From: Bacteroidota bacterium
GTDB taxonomy: Bacteria > Bacteroidota > Kryptoniia > Kryptoniales > JAKASW01
DNA: 6,134 nucleotides
Direction of reading: 5' to 3'
NCBI GenBank assembly: GCA_021796055.1
Contig: JAJYOS010000421.1
Coordinates: forward strand, 1 to 6,134
Shown piece by piece: positions 1 through 5,796 of the stretch; the stretch's first letter is position 1, and every line of letters begins with the position of its first letter. A model generated the notes under the pieces. It ran no database searches and was not told the origin of the DNA. It saw only the letters and a program-made list of their open reading frames with translations. Made by a program: the position numbers and the translations under genes.

Positions 1-41
1 GCCGTTCCCCACCCACCGGCGCCGAGCACTGAAACATTCAT
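1..41 (-). CDS. gpsA: Glycerol-3-phosphate dehydrogenase [NAD(P)+], N-terminal fragment cut by window edge
   Basis: An ATG at 41-39 opens a frame that runs off the left edge and reads MNVSVLGAGGWGTA. This matches the N-terminus of GpsA, whose Rossmann fold begins with a beta strand and a GAGxWGTA dinucleotide-binding loop. GpsA reduces dihydroxyacetone phosphate to sn-glycerol 3-phosphate in the cytoplasm, making the acceptor that PlsY acylates. The ATG lies 15 bases after the plsY stop, and plsY-gpsA is a common bacterial gene pair, so co-transcription is likely. I see no strong Shine-Dalgarno in the short gap, so translation may depend partly on coupling to plsY. Only 13 full codons are visible; the identification rests on the motif plus the context. 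Confidence 0.85.
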   Translation of the reverse strand, partial: MNVSVLGAGGWGT

Positions 42-56
42 CTAAAGAATTAATCG

Positions 57-734
57 CTAGGTTTTCGACCTGTGAAAGAATCTGAGTTGTTCAAGGCGAT
101 GTTCCTGACCGCGGAGCAGACGGGAGATGTTCGCACGATGGTTGTAGATCAGGAAGGTCGATATGAAAATGCTGAAGAAAATCATCGAATGATAATAGCG
201 TGTGGTCACATCAAACACGTTGGCGCGGACAAACATCGCTACGGGGAAAGCAACAGCCGCGCTGACCGACCCCAGGGAAACATATCTGGAACTTACTACG
301 ACGATAGCGAAAACACCTGCTGCAATTGCAACTTCAACAGGGGCGATACCGAGCAGCATTCCTCCTGCCGTCGCAATTCCCTTCCCGCCTTTAAACCCGG
401 CAAAAACAGTCCACGTGTGCCCGAGTATGGCACTTATTCCGGCCATGATCTGTACGACGGTGAAGTCGGAGAATGGTGTCGCATTAGCAAGAGGAAAATT
501 TCCGTAGAAAAGACGTGAGAGGACTACCGCCGCAAGAAAACCTTTCGTCGCGTCGATGATTATCACGAAAACTCCGGGGCCCCACCCGAGAACGCGAATC
601 ACATTGGTTCCCCCGGCATTACCGCTGCCGTAGTTTCGTATATCTATCCCTTTCAGGATCTTCGTGACGATGATACTCGTCGGGATCGATCCGAGCAGGT
701 AGCTTATCAGCACCACTAATATTAAAGAAACCAT
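57..734 (-). CDS. plsY: Acyl-phosphate:glycerol-3-phosphate acyltransferase PlsY
   Basis: PlsY is an inner-membrane enzyme that transfers an acyl group from acyl-phosphate to the sn-1 position of glycerol 3-phosphate, the first committed step of phospholipid synthesis with the PlsX/PlsY route. Numbered from the first Met at 737, the family motifs are SIP at 17-19, the glycine-rich GSGNAGGTNV at 37-46, GHTWTVFAGFKGGKGIAT at 106-123 (phosphate-binding GGKG) and the C-terminal HRxNIxRLLRGxE at 200-212. Hydrophobic segments lie near residues 3-25, 54-73, 95-106, 125-149, 155-171 and 184-198. About 225 residues is slightly longer than typical (about 190-215), with a basic C-terminal tail. Two adjacent ATGs exist at 737 and 734. 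A perfect AAGGAGGT lies only 1 base before the first and 4 before the second, so I favour the second. It is followed 15 bases later by gpsA. Confidence 0.96.
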   Translation of the reverse strand: MVSLILVVLISYLLGSIPTSIIVTKILKGIDIRNYGSGNAGGTNVIRVLGWGPGVFVIIIDATKGFLAAVVLSRLFYGNFPLANATPFSDFTVVQIMAGISAILGHTWTVFAGFKGGKGIATAGGMLLGIAPVEVAIAAGVFAIVVVSSRYVSLGSVSAAVAFPVAMFVRANVFDVTTRYYHSMIFFSIFISTFLIYNHRANISRLLRGQEHRLEQLRFFHRSKT

Positions 735-737
735 CAT

Positions 738-745
738 ACCTCCTT
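738..745 (-). promoter_or_regulatory. Strong Shine-Dalgarno of plsY
   Basis: The minus strand reads AAGGAGGT immediately before the tandem ATG ATG of plsY. Its closeness to the first ATG makes the second ATG (734-732) the better initiator. It is the strongest ribosome binding site in the window, which fits a housekeeping gene with its own initiation signal after a 200-base spacer. Confidence 0.8.
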
Positions 746-800
746 AAAGAACGTTACAAATTAGCCCTTCCTGCGAAAAGATGCAATTAACCACATTGCG

Positions 801-814
801 CTTGATCACTCAAG
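801..814. other. Small dyad CTTGA-N4-TCAAG upstream of plsY
   Basis: The 200-base spacer 738-937 between DUF1697 and plsY holds no gene. It contains an inverted repeat with five-base arms and a TCAC loop, extended by GCG/CGC at 798-800 and 816-818 across one bulged base. It lies about 65 bases upstream of the plsY start. It could be an operator or a weak hairpin. It has no T-tract, so it is not an intrinsic terminator, and its spacing does not fit the FNR/CRP consensus (TTGAT-N4-ATCAA). The function is unknown and chance occurrence is possible. Confidence 0.25.
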
Positions 815-937
815 ACGCCCACACCAGTCCCCCTGTGCGATTTTGCCCCATTCGGAGGCGTCGCAGGCGGGACGGGAAAAGCTCAGGACGACAATCTCAC
901 AGGCTCGGGGAAATGGAAGTGTTCTTCTCCCTCGTGA

Positions 938-1483
938 TCACGCCCTCATCCCCCTCTCGACAATTTTCCTGACAGTGTCATAGTTTCTTGTCGTGGCACC
1001 GACTCCGAGTGTCTTCTCTATGAAATTGTTGGTGTACGTGGTCTTTACGTACCCTCTCCGGACCAGCACATATACGACGCGTTCGGCGACCGTACATTCA
1101 TCCGTCTCCTCGGAGCATGATTTCAGTTTGCTAACCGCGTCCTCGCGCGGAATCCCGGTTAGAAAGGTGAGATAGATTTTTTCGTCGCCAACCAAAGAAC
1201 GCTCCGCGTACGGACAAGCATCCAGAATCTTTTGCAGCTCAGGCAAAGGAAGAACCAGCGTCACCACAGGGAAACCGAATTTCTCCCGGATCAACTTTTC
1301 GAGCTTCTCTCTCATGGCCGAGGGTCTCATCCCATCAGCCTGGAAGACGACATTTCCGCTGTTAAGGTAAGTGACTACCTCTCTCAGGCCTGATTTTTCC
1401 ATAAGCCTCTTAAGTGCAGCCATTTCGACCGTGTTTTTGCCGCCGACATTCACTGCTCTAAGCCAGGCAACATAGATTCCCAT
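938..1483 (-). CDS. DUF1697 domain-containing protein
   Basis: This 181-residue protein belongs to the DUF1697 family, conserved small cytoplasmic proteins of unknown biochemical function. The full domain is present. It begins with a beta strand followed by RAVNVGGKN at 9-17, then TYLNSGNVVF at 38-47, an LTFL strand at 105-108, and the C-terminal signature around NNFIEKTLGVGATTRN at 152-167, followed by a helix with TVRKI. There is no signal peptide or membrane segment. The length is normal for the family (about 175-185). The start is an ATG with no obvious Shine-Dalgarno upstream. It follows the broken ICMT-like gene by 72 bases and precedes plsY by about 200 bases, so it may be independently transcribed. 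No role in metal resistance or lipid synthesis is implied by its sequence. Confidence 0.92.
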   Translation of the reverse strand: MGIYVAWLRAVNVGGKNTVEMAALKRLMEKSGLREVVTYLNSGNVVFQADGMRPSAMREKLEKLIREKFGFPVVTLVLPLPELQKILDACPYAERSLVGDEKIYLTFLTGIPREDAVSKLKSCSEETDECTVAERVVYVLVRRGYVKTTYTNNFIEKTLGVGATTRNYDTVRKIVERGMRA

Positions 1484-1555
1484 AGTCGTTGCACTAAGGA
1501 TTTCGCATTTCGTAAAGTTCCATCCCGATTCCCCCGTTCTGAGATATCCGGTGCA

Positions 1556-1852
1556 TCACCGGATTTGCGGTATCAATCTGCACTTGACCTTCCGCGTATA
1601 TTCCTCATAGCCTTCCAGGTTCTTTCTCAGGACATCTTCCTCATTCCGTATTCTGTACGCGAGGATGAAGGGGAGAAATATCATCGGTGTCAAAAGTCCG
1701 GCCAGATAAAGCCGCGCGTTCCAGTACCCGGAGCTACCGGCCGGAATAAAAAGAAGCGCTCATAGAAAAACAATTATAAAGAGAAAACCTCCCGCGACCA
1801 TGAAGATTAATCGGCTGTGGGAGATCGGTGTGGCTGGGCTTACGTCTTGCAT
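1556..1852 (-). pseudogene. Broken isoprenylcysteine carboxyl methyltransferase (ICMT)-like gene
   Basis: Reading from an ATG at 1852, one uninterrupted frame encodes 98 codons before TGA at 1558-1556, except for an in-frame TGA at codon 31 (1762-1760). Codons 1-30 form a hydrophobic first membrane segment ending FLFIIVFL. Codons 33-59 continue with LLFIPAGSSGYWNARLYLAG, the usual second segment of bacterial ICMT-like proteins. Codons 66-98 give RIRNEEDVL, then LEGYEEYTRKV and RLIPQIR, the hallmark C-terminus (EE..L..L.GY..Y...V..RLIPGIW). Bacterial homologues are about 190-200 residues, so roughly 95-100 residues containing the RHPxY methyl-donor-binding core are missing between codons 59 and 60. 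A good Shine-Dalgarno (AGGAGGG, plus strand 1857-1863) is still present. This is most likely a dead gene with two lesions. ICMT-like CzcN/NccN proteins occur beside metal RND operons, so it may once have belonged with cusBA. Confidence 0.82.
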
Positions 1853-1924
1853 GATTGCCCTCCTGACTCGACATAAATTACCCCGCGCGCGAAATCGAAA
1901 CAACCACCTATTCGGTTACCGCGT

Positions 1925-2125
1925 TCAGGCGGCTTCATTTTGACGGGGCGGGCACTTCACGTCAGCGTACGAACAGAAGACGCAGCAGTCGCCTTCTTTC
2001 GGTTTAAGGATGCTTTTGCAGTTAGCGCAGACAAACAAATGCTGACACGCGTTCACAGGCATCTCCGCTTCCTGGGTTGTTCCGCACACCGGACAAGTCA
2101 GATGAGCCCGGGTGATTACTTCCAT
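1925..2125 (-). CDS. GDCCVxC domain-containing small Cys-rich protein
   Basis: This 66-residue protein has a CPVCG knuckle at 11-15, a single Cys at 27, a CANC pair at 33-36, the family-defining GDCCVFCSY at 45-53 and a final CPP at 58-60. Its ten Cys could hold Zn(II) in the CxxC knuckles and leave the CC/CxxC cluster for Cu, Ag or Hg. The family is known as GDCCVxC domain-containing (seleno)proteins, some with selenocysteine, and often lies with mercury or other metal-resistance genes. This copy has Cys at every motif position. No signal peptide is visible, so it is probably cytoplasmic. It lies 68 bases after the YHS gene in the same direction. The start codon has only a weak upstream ribosome binding sequence. 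Its biochemical role is not established. Confidence 0.88.
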   Translation of the reverse strand: MEVITRAHLTCPVCGTTQEAEMPVNACQHLFVCANCKSILKPKEGDCCVFCSYADVKCPPRQNEAA

Positions 2126-2193
2126 CGTCTTTGAAAGTTGGAAAGGGGCCGCGTTATTTTCAGGGTCATCGCAGGATTACAGTTGTTTCCGCT

Positions 2194-2376
2194 TCAATGC
2201 TTTTGTCCATGTTCATGCAGGTCGCCTGGCTTTGTGCCCAGATACTTCTCCGGCTCCTTGTCGAATGCCGCTTTGCATCCCTGTGCGCAGAAGTAATACG
2301 TCTTTCCCTTGTATTCGCTCTTTGCGGCAGCCTTTTTCTCATTTACGTCCATTCCACAAACCGGGTCTCGTGACAT
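2194..2376 (-). CDS. YHS domain-containing metal-binding protein
   Basis: This 60-residue protein is essentially one YHS domain. It starts with DPVCGM at 4-9, then has a basic stretch, GKTYYFC at 24-30 and CxxxC spacing to C34 (CAQGC), ending with FDKEPEKYL at 38-46. A short tail carries HEHGQKH, adding three His residues. YHS domains are found in Cu(I)/Ag(I) P-type ATPases and in small stand-alone proteins near heavy-metal efflux genes, where their Cys residues are thought to bind soft metals. There is no signal peptide, so a cytoplasmic location is inferred. The ATG is preceded by AAAGGAG at a spacing of about 8 bases. It follows the CusA-like gene by 92 bases and is probably a cytoplasmic accessory of that exporter. 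The length is normal for stand-alone members. Confidence 0.93.
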   Translation of the reverse strand: MSRDPVCGMDVNEKKAAAKSEYKGKTYYFCAQGCKAAFDKEPEKYLGTKPGDLHEHGQKH

Positions 2377-2468
2377 TGTCGTTTCTCCTTTCTTTTAACT
2401 AACGACGCCGGGCACACGAAAGTTCTAAAAACAAGTCGGCTTTCGCGTCCCGTTCAATACCGCCGGTG

Positions 2469-5400
2469 TTATTTCGCGGTCATAGAATCTTCGGCCACGT
2501 TCGGCCCTTTCAGCTTTAATTCTCTCCCGCGCCAGAGATAATAGATCACGGGATACACCATTAGCTCGAGCAGCACGCTTGTAACGACGCCGCCGACCAT
2601 TGGAGCCGCGATCCTTTTCATGACATCCGCCCCGGCGCCGGTCGCCCACATTATGGGCAAGAGTCCGGCGAGTATCGCCGATGCCGTCATCATTTTCGGG
2701 CGGACTCTTCTTACAGCACCTTCATGAATCGCTTCTTTGAGATGTTCGAAAGTAAAATTCTTTCCGGCGGCCGTTCCGTCAGAGGCGGATACACCTCCGG
2801 CTAACATCTTGTTGTAAGCTATATCCAGATACAGAAGCATCACGATGCCGGTTTCCGCGTCCAGTCCGGCGAGCGCGATCATTCCGACGGCGACAGCGAC
2901 GCTGATATTGTAGTGGAGGATATAGAGTAACCACACCGCGCCGACCAACGAGAACGGAACGGCAAGCATAACAATCAGAGTCTTCGTGATGGATCTTGTG
3001 TTCAGGTAAATTATCAGGAGCACCAGCAACAGCGTTGCCGGAATAATCAATGCAAGTGTTTTAGCTGCCTCTTGCATAAACTCAAACTGACCGCTCCACG
3101 TTATAAAATAGCCGGTGGGAACCGTGAGGTGCTCGTCCAGGTATTTCCTGGCTTTCTTCACATATCCGCCGATGTCGGAAGTATTCGCGTCGACATATAC
3201 ATAGATGGTAGGCACGGCGCCCTCCGTTCTGATGAACATCGGACCGTGGTGGATTATCATCTGGGTGACATCGCCGATTGGAATCTGCCCCCCGGTTGGA
3301 GTCGGTACGAGAACGCGCTTTAATTCTTCGGGGTTGTCCCTTTGTTCCAGCGCGTACCTGACTGTTATGGGATATCGTTCGATACCTGACACAATCTGCC
3401 CCACGGGCATACCGCCCATCGCGCTCTTTATGACGTCTTCAATATCCTGAACGCTGAGGTCATACCTGGCAGCCTCTCTCCTGTCAATCTTGAAGTCAAT
3501 ATAGTTGCCGTATCCTACGCGTTCGGCAAACGCGCTCTGGGTCTCCGGGAGCTGCTTGAGCAGCGCTTCAATTCTTTCGCCGATGGCTTGAAGCGAATCC
3601 AGGTCCGGGCCCAGGACCTTAATGCCAATCTGACTCTTGATTCCCGTGCTGGTCATGTCGACTCGGTTCTTTATCGGCATGGTCCAAACGTTTGAAAGTC
3701 CGGGCACCTGCAAAGCATCGTTCAGGGCTGCCTCCAGCTTCCGGTGCGTCATCCCCCTCGGCCATTCGGACTCCGGCTTGAGATCTACCGTCGTTTCGAA
3801 CATATCGAGTCCGGCGGGGTCGAGAGCCGTGTTCGCCCTTCCCGCCTTGCCGAACACGGTTGTAACCTCCGGAAACGTCTTGATGATCTTATCGGTCATT
3901 TCAAGAGTCTGCCGCGCCTGCGTGATCGAAATTCCCGGGAACGTGGAAGGCATGTAAAGAAGGGTTCCTTCCCAAAGCGGCGGCATGAACTCGGAGCCCA
4001 ATTTCATGTACGGATAAACCGTAATTCCGAGGATGAGGACCGCGGCTGTCAGAACATACCAACGGAACTTTAAAACAAAATTCAGGACGGGAGAATAAAG
4101 TTTTATAAGAATCCTGTTTATCGGATTCTTCTCCTCAGGTGGAATCTTGCCTCTGATGAAGTAGCCCATCAGTATTGGGACAGCTGTAATCCCAAGAAGT
4201 GCGGCGGCTGCCATCGAGTAAGTCTTCGTGAAAGCGAGGGGTTTGAACATCCTCCCCGACTGGCCGGTCAGAGCAAAGACCGGAATAAACGAAACAGTTA
4301 TAACGAGGAGTGAGTAGAACAACGACGGGCCGACTTCCTTCGATGACTCTGTGATAAGCTGCCACCGGTCGGTCTTTCCTCCATCGGCCTCGATATGCTT
4401 GTGGGCATTCTCGATCATGATTATAGCCGAATCAACCATGGCCCCGATCGCGACGGCGATTCCTCCCAGCGACATGATGTTCGCGTTGAGTCCCTGCCAC
4501 CGCATGACGATGAAAGCCATGAGTATGGCCGTCGGAAGCGTCAGTATCGCGACGAATCCGCTCCTGAAATGGAACAGGAAGAGAAGGCAGACCAGCGCGA
4601 CGATTATCGATTCCTCTATCAGTTTATCCTGAAGGGTATTGATTGCGCGGTGAATCAAGTCCGAGCGATCGTAGACCGGGACAATTTGAACGTCAGGAGG
4701 CAATCCCTGTTTGAGCTCGGCAAGTTTTTTCTTCACACCATCGATCACCTGCAGTGCGTTTTGGCCATATCTCATTTCAACGATTCCGCCCACCACGTCC
4801 CCCTCACCATCCAGGTCTGCCACGCCGCGGCGCGGAGCAGCAACAATCTGAACATCGGCTACATCACCCAGGAGAATCGGTGTGCCGGCAGAAAAGCTCG
4901 AAGTCGAATTTCGAATTGTGGATTGCGCATTTGGTGATCCAGAAGCCATGCTCCGCGACGGAGAGTCTCCACCCATAGAGCCACCGTTGTCCCCGGCACT
5001 TTGAGGCGAGCGCCCCGCCCCGGATAGCGGGTAGAACTCTCCTCCCCGCGACACGCCGAGCGGGATATTCTTCATGTCGTTGATCGTCTTGATGTATCCG
5101 AGGCCTCGAATCATCAGCTCGTATCCGGCGTGATCTATTATCTCACCGCCGACATCGTTGTTGCTCTGCTTTATCGCGTTCATCACCTGCATCGGAGAGA
5201 TATGATAGGCAAGCAGCTTTGTCGGATCGAGAGTGGCTCTCCACTCTTTCACATAACCGCCCACGCTCGCGACCTCCGACACGCCCGGTACGGTCGACAA
5301 CCCGTACTTCAGGTAATAATCCTGTATGGATCTGAGGTCTCCGAGGCTCCTCTTGTCCGACTTAAGCGCGTACTGATAAACCCAGCCGACGGGCGTTGCG

Positions 5401-5795
5401 TCCGGACCAAGAGTCGGTGTGACGCCCGGAGGAAGCCGGTTCGCCGCGTAGTTCAAATACTCGAGGACCCGGCTCCTTGCCCAATACAAATCCGTACCAT
5501 CCTTGAAGATTATGTAAACAAGAGAGAAACCGAAGTACGAGTATCCACGGACAACTTTAGCATCGGGCAGGGATATCATGGAAGATGTGAGCGGATAAGT
5601 CACTTGATCTTGAACGACCGTCGGCGACTGCCCTGGGAATTCGGTATAGACGATCACCTGGACATCGCTAAGATCAGGGATCGCGTCGACCGGACTCGTT
5701 GTCAGTGAATAAAATCCTGCGGCGAGGACGAACAACAGCAGTATGATCACGATGAAACGGTTCTTTATCGACCATTCAATTATTCTTGGGAGCAT
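2469..5795 (-). CDS. cusA: CusA/CzcA-family heavy-metal efflux RND transporter, predicted Cu(I)/Ag(I) type
   Basis: This 1108-residue inner-membrane pump uses the proton gradient to drive metal out through a CusCBA-type complex. All residues below count from the ATG at 5795. The first membrane helix is about 12-31. The helix-4 signature GAMVDSAIIMIENAHK has its Asp at D455 (E. coli CusA D405). Other relay residues are E981 in LAGLDAETG (E939) and K1034 in RVRPK (K984). The periplasmic methionine triad of CusA (M573, M623, M672) appears as M615, M665 and M714, which supports Cu(I)/Ag(I) over Zn/Co/Ni. E. coli CusA is 1047 residues; most of the excess is an insert near residues 253-304. An upstream in-frame GTG at 5810 is rejected because the ATG has GGGGGAAG just before it and MLPRIIEW is the usual family start. 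The ATG lies one base after the cusB stop, implying translational coupling. The reading frame is intact. Confidence 0.96.
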   Translation of the reverse strand: MLPRIIEWSIKNRFIVIILLLFVLAAGFYSLTTSPVDAIPDLSDVQVIVYTEFPGQSPTVVQDQVTYPLTSSMISLPDAKVVRGYSYFGFSLVYIIFKDGTDLYWARSRVLEYLNYAANRLPPGVTPTLGPDATPVGWVYQYALKSDKRSLGDLRSIQDYYLKYGLSTVPGVSEVASVGGYVKEWRATLDPTKLLAYHISPMQVMNAIKQSNNDVGGEIIDHAGYELMIRGLGYIKTINDMKNIPLGVSRGGEFYPLSGAGRSPQSAGDNGGSMGGDSPSRSMASGSPNAQSTIRNSTSSFSAGTPILLGDVADVQIVAAPRRGVADLDGEGDVVGGIVEMRYGQNALQVIDGVKKKLAELKQGLPPDVQIVPVYDRSDLIHRAINTLQDKLIEESIIVALVCLLFLFHFRSGFVAILTLPTAILMAFIVMRWQGLNANIMSLGGIAVAIGAMVDSAIIMIENAHKHIEADGGKTDRWQLITESSKEVGPSLFYSLLVITVSFIPVFALTGQSGRMFKPLAFTKTYSMAAAALLGITAVPILMGYFIRGKIPPEEKNPINRILIKLYSPVLNFVLKFRWYVLTAAVLILGITVYPYMKLGSEFMPPLWEGTLLYMPSTFPGISITQARQTLEMTDKIIKTFPEVTTVFGKAGRANTALDPAGLDMFETTVDLKPESEWPRGMTHRKLEAALNDALQVPGLSNVWTMPIKNRVDMTSTGIKSQIGIKVLGPDLDSLQAIGERIEALLKQLPETQSAFAERVGYGNYIDFKIDRREAARYDLSVQDIEDVIKSAMGGMPVGQIVSGIERYPITVRYALEQRDNPEELKRVLVPTPTGGQIPIGDVTQMIIHHGPMFIRTEGAVPTIYVYVDANTSDIGGYVKKARKYLDEHLTVPTGYFITWSGQFEFMQEAAKTLALIIPATLLLVLLIIYLNTRSITKTLIVMLAVPFSLVGAVWLLYILHYNISVAVAVGMIALAGLDAETGIVMLLYLDIAYNKMLAGGVSASDGTAAGKNFTFEHLKEAIHEGAVRRVRPKMMTASAILAGLLPIMWATGAGADVMKRIAAPMVGGVVTSVLLELMVYPVIYYLWRGRELKLKGPNVAEDSMTAK
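4904..4917. repeat. Tandem 7-base repeat TCGAATT x2 within the cusA insert
   Basis: The plus strand reads TCGAATT twice without a gap; the core TTCGAA is palindromic. On the coding strand it reads AATTCGAAATTCGA and encodes the IRNS part of the insert. The AT-rich, self-complementary character differs from the surrounding GC-richer cusA sequence, which suggests an acquired small repeat unit. Confidence 0.7.
4951..4970. repeat. Overlapping short inverted repeats within the cusA insert
   Basis: CTCCG-CGA-CGGAG (4951-4963) and GGAGA-G-TCTCC (4960-4970) share the GGAG arm, so the two dyads would be mutually exclusive if folded. They lie wholly within the low-complexity insert and not in the conserved parts of cusA. 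Stems are only five bases, so this is weak structural evidence. Confidence 0.4.
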
Positions 5796-5796
5796 G

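Larger units (their letters stand above)
4884..5040 (-). other. In-frame low-complexity insertion inside cusA
   Basis: CusA homologues pass directly from the segment after the first porter subdomain (here IPLGVSRGG) to TPILLGDVADV. Here about 50 extra residues intervene, rich in Ser, Gly, Asn, Ala and Pro with no hydrophobic core. They run from roughly GEFYPLSGAGRSPQ through MGGDSPSRSMASG to AQSTIRNSTSSFSAG. The boundary estimate comes from remembered homologues, not an alignment, and may be off by several residues. It agrees with the 50-residue offset between D455 here and D405 in E. coli CusA. The frame is maintained, so the pump may still work with a flexible periplasmic loop. The DNA inside has short tandem and inverted repeats. 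Confidence 0.75.

Noticed and set aside
1494..1523. Nine-codon mini-frame MELYEMRNP with a GGGGGA element upstream, between the pseudogene and DUF1697
   Set aside because: The first residues faintly recall nitroreductase N-termini, but nine codons cannot support a relic or leader-peptide call and no attenuator-like hairpin follows.
1760..1762. In-frame TGA of the ICMT-like gene as selenocysteine or another recoded codon
   Set aside because: The position lies in a membrane segment where the family has an ordinary hydrophobic residue, no selenocysteine insertion hairpin was evident just downstream, and the gene also lacks its catalytic middle, so loss of function explains it better. The neighbouring GDCCVxC gene uses Cys codons at its motif.
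1853..1924. Promoter-like TTGTTT-N17-TAATTT on the minus strand before the pseudogene
   Set aside because: Each hexamer matches only about half of the sigma-70 consensus, and the phylum's promoter consensus is unknown; the match is at chance level.
2417..2445. CGAAAG...CTTTCG inverted repeat after cusA as a terminator
   Set aside because: The stem is only six bases with a 17-base loop and no T-tract follows on the minus strand, so it does not meet intrinsic terminator criteria.
2425..2649. Second minus-strand frame overlapping the 3' end of cusA
   Set aside because: It is out of frame with cusA, extremely Arg-rich and without a family match; a shadow of the conserved cusA C-terminus.
4395..4937. 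Open frame of about 180 codons on the plus strand opposite cusA
   Set aside because: It is antisense to the conserved membrane core of cusA, resembles no family, and has the Arg/His/Asp-rich composition of an antisense shadow. The same applies to the plus-strand frames at 5130-5708, 3637-4073 and 72-518.
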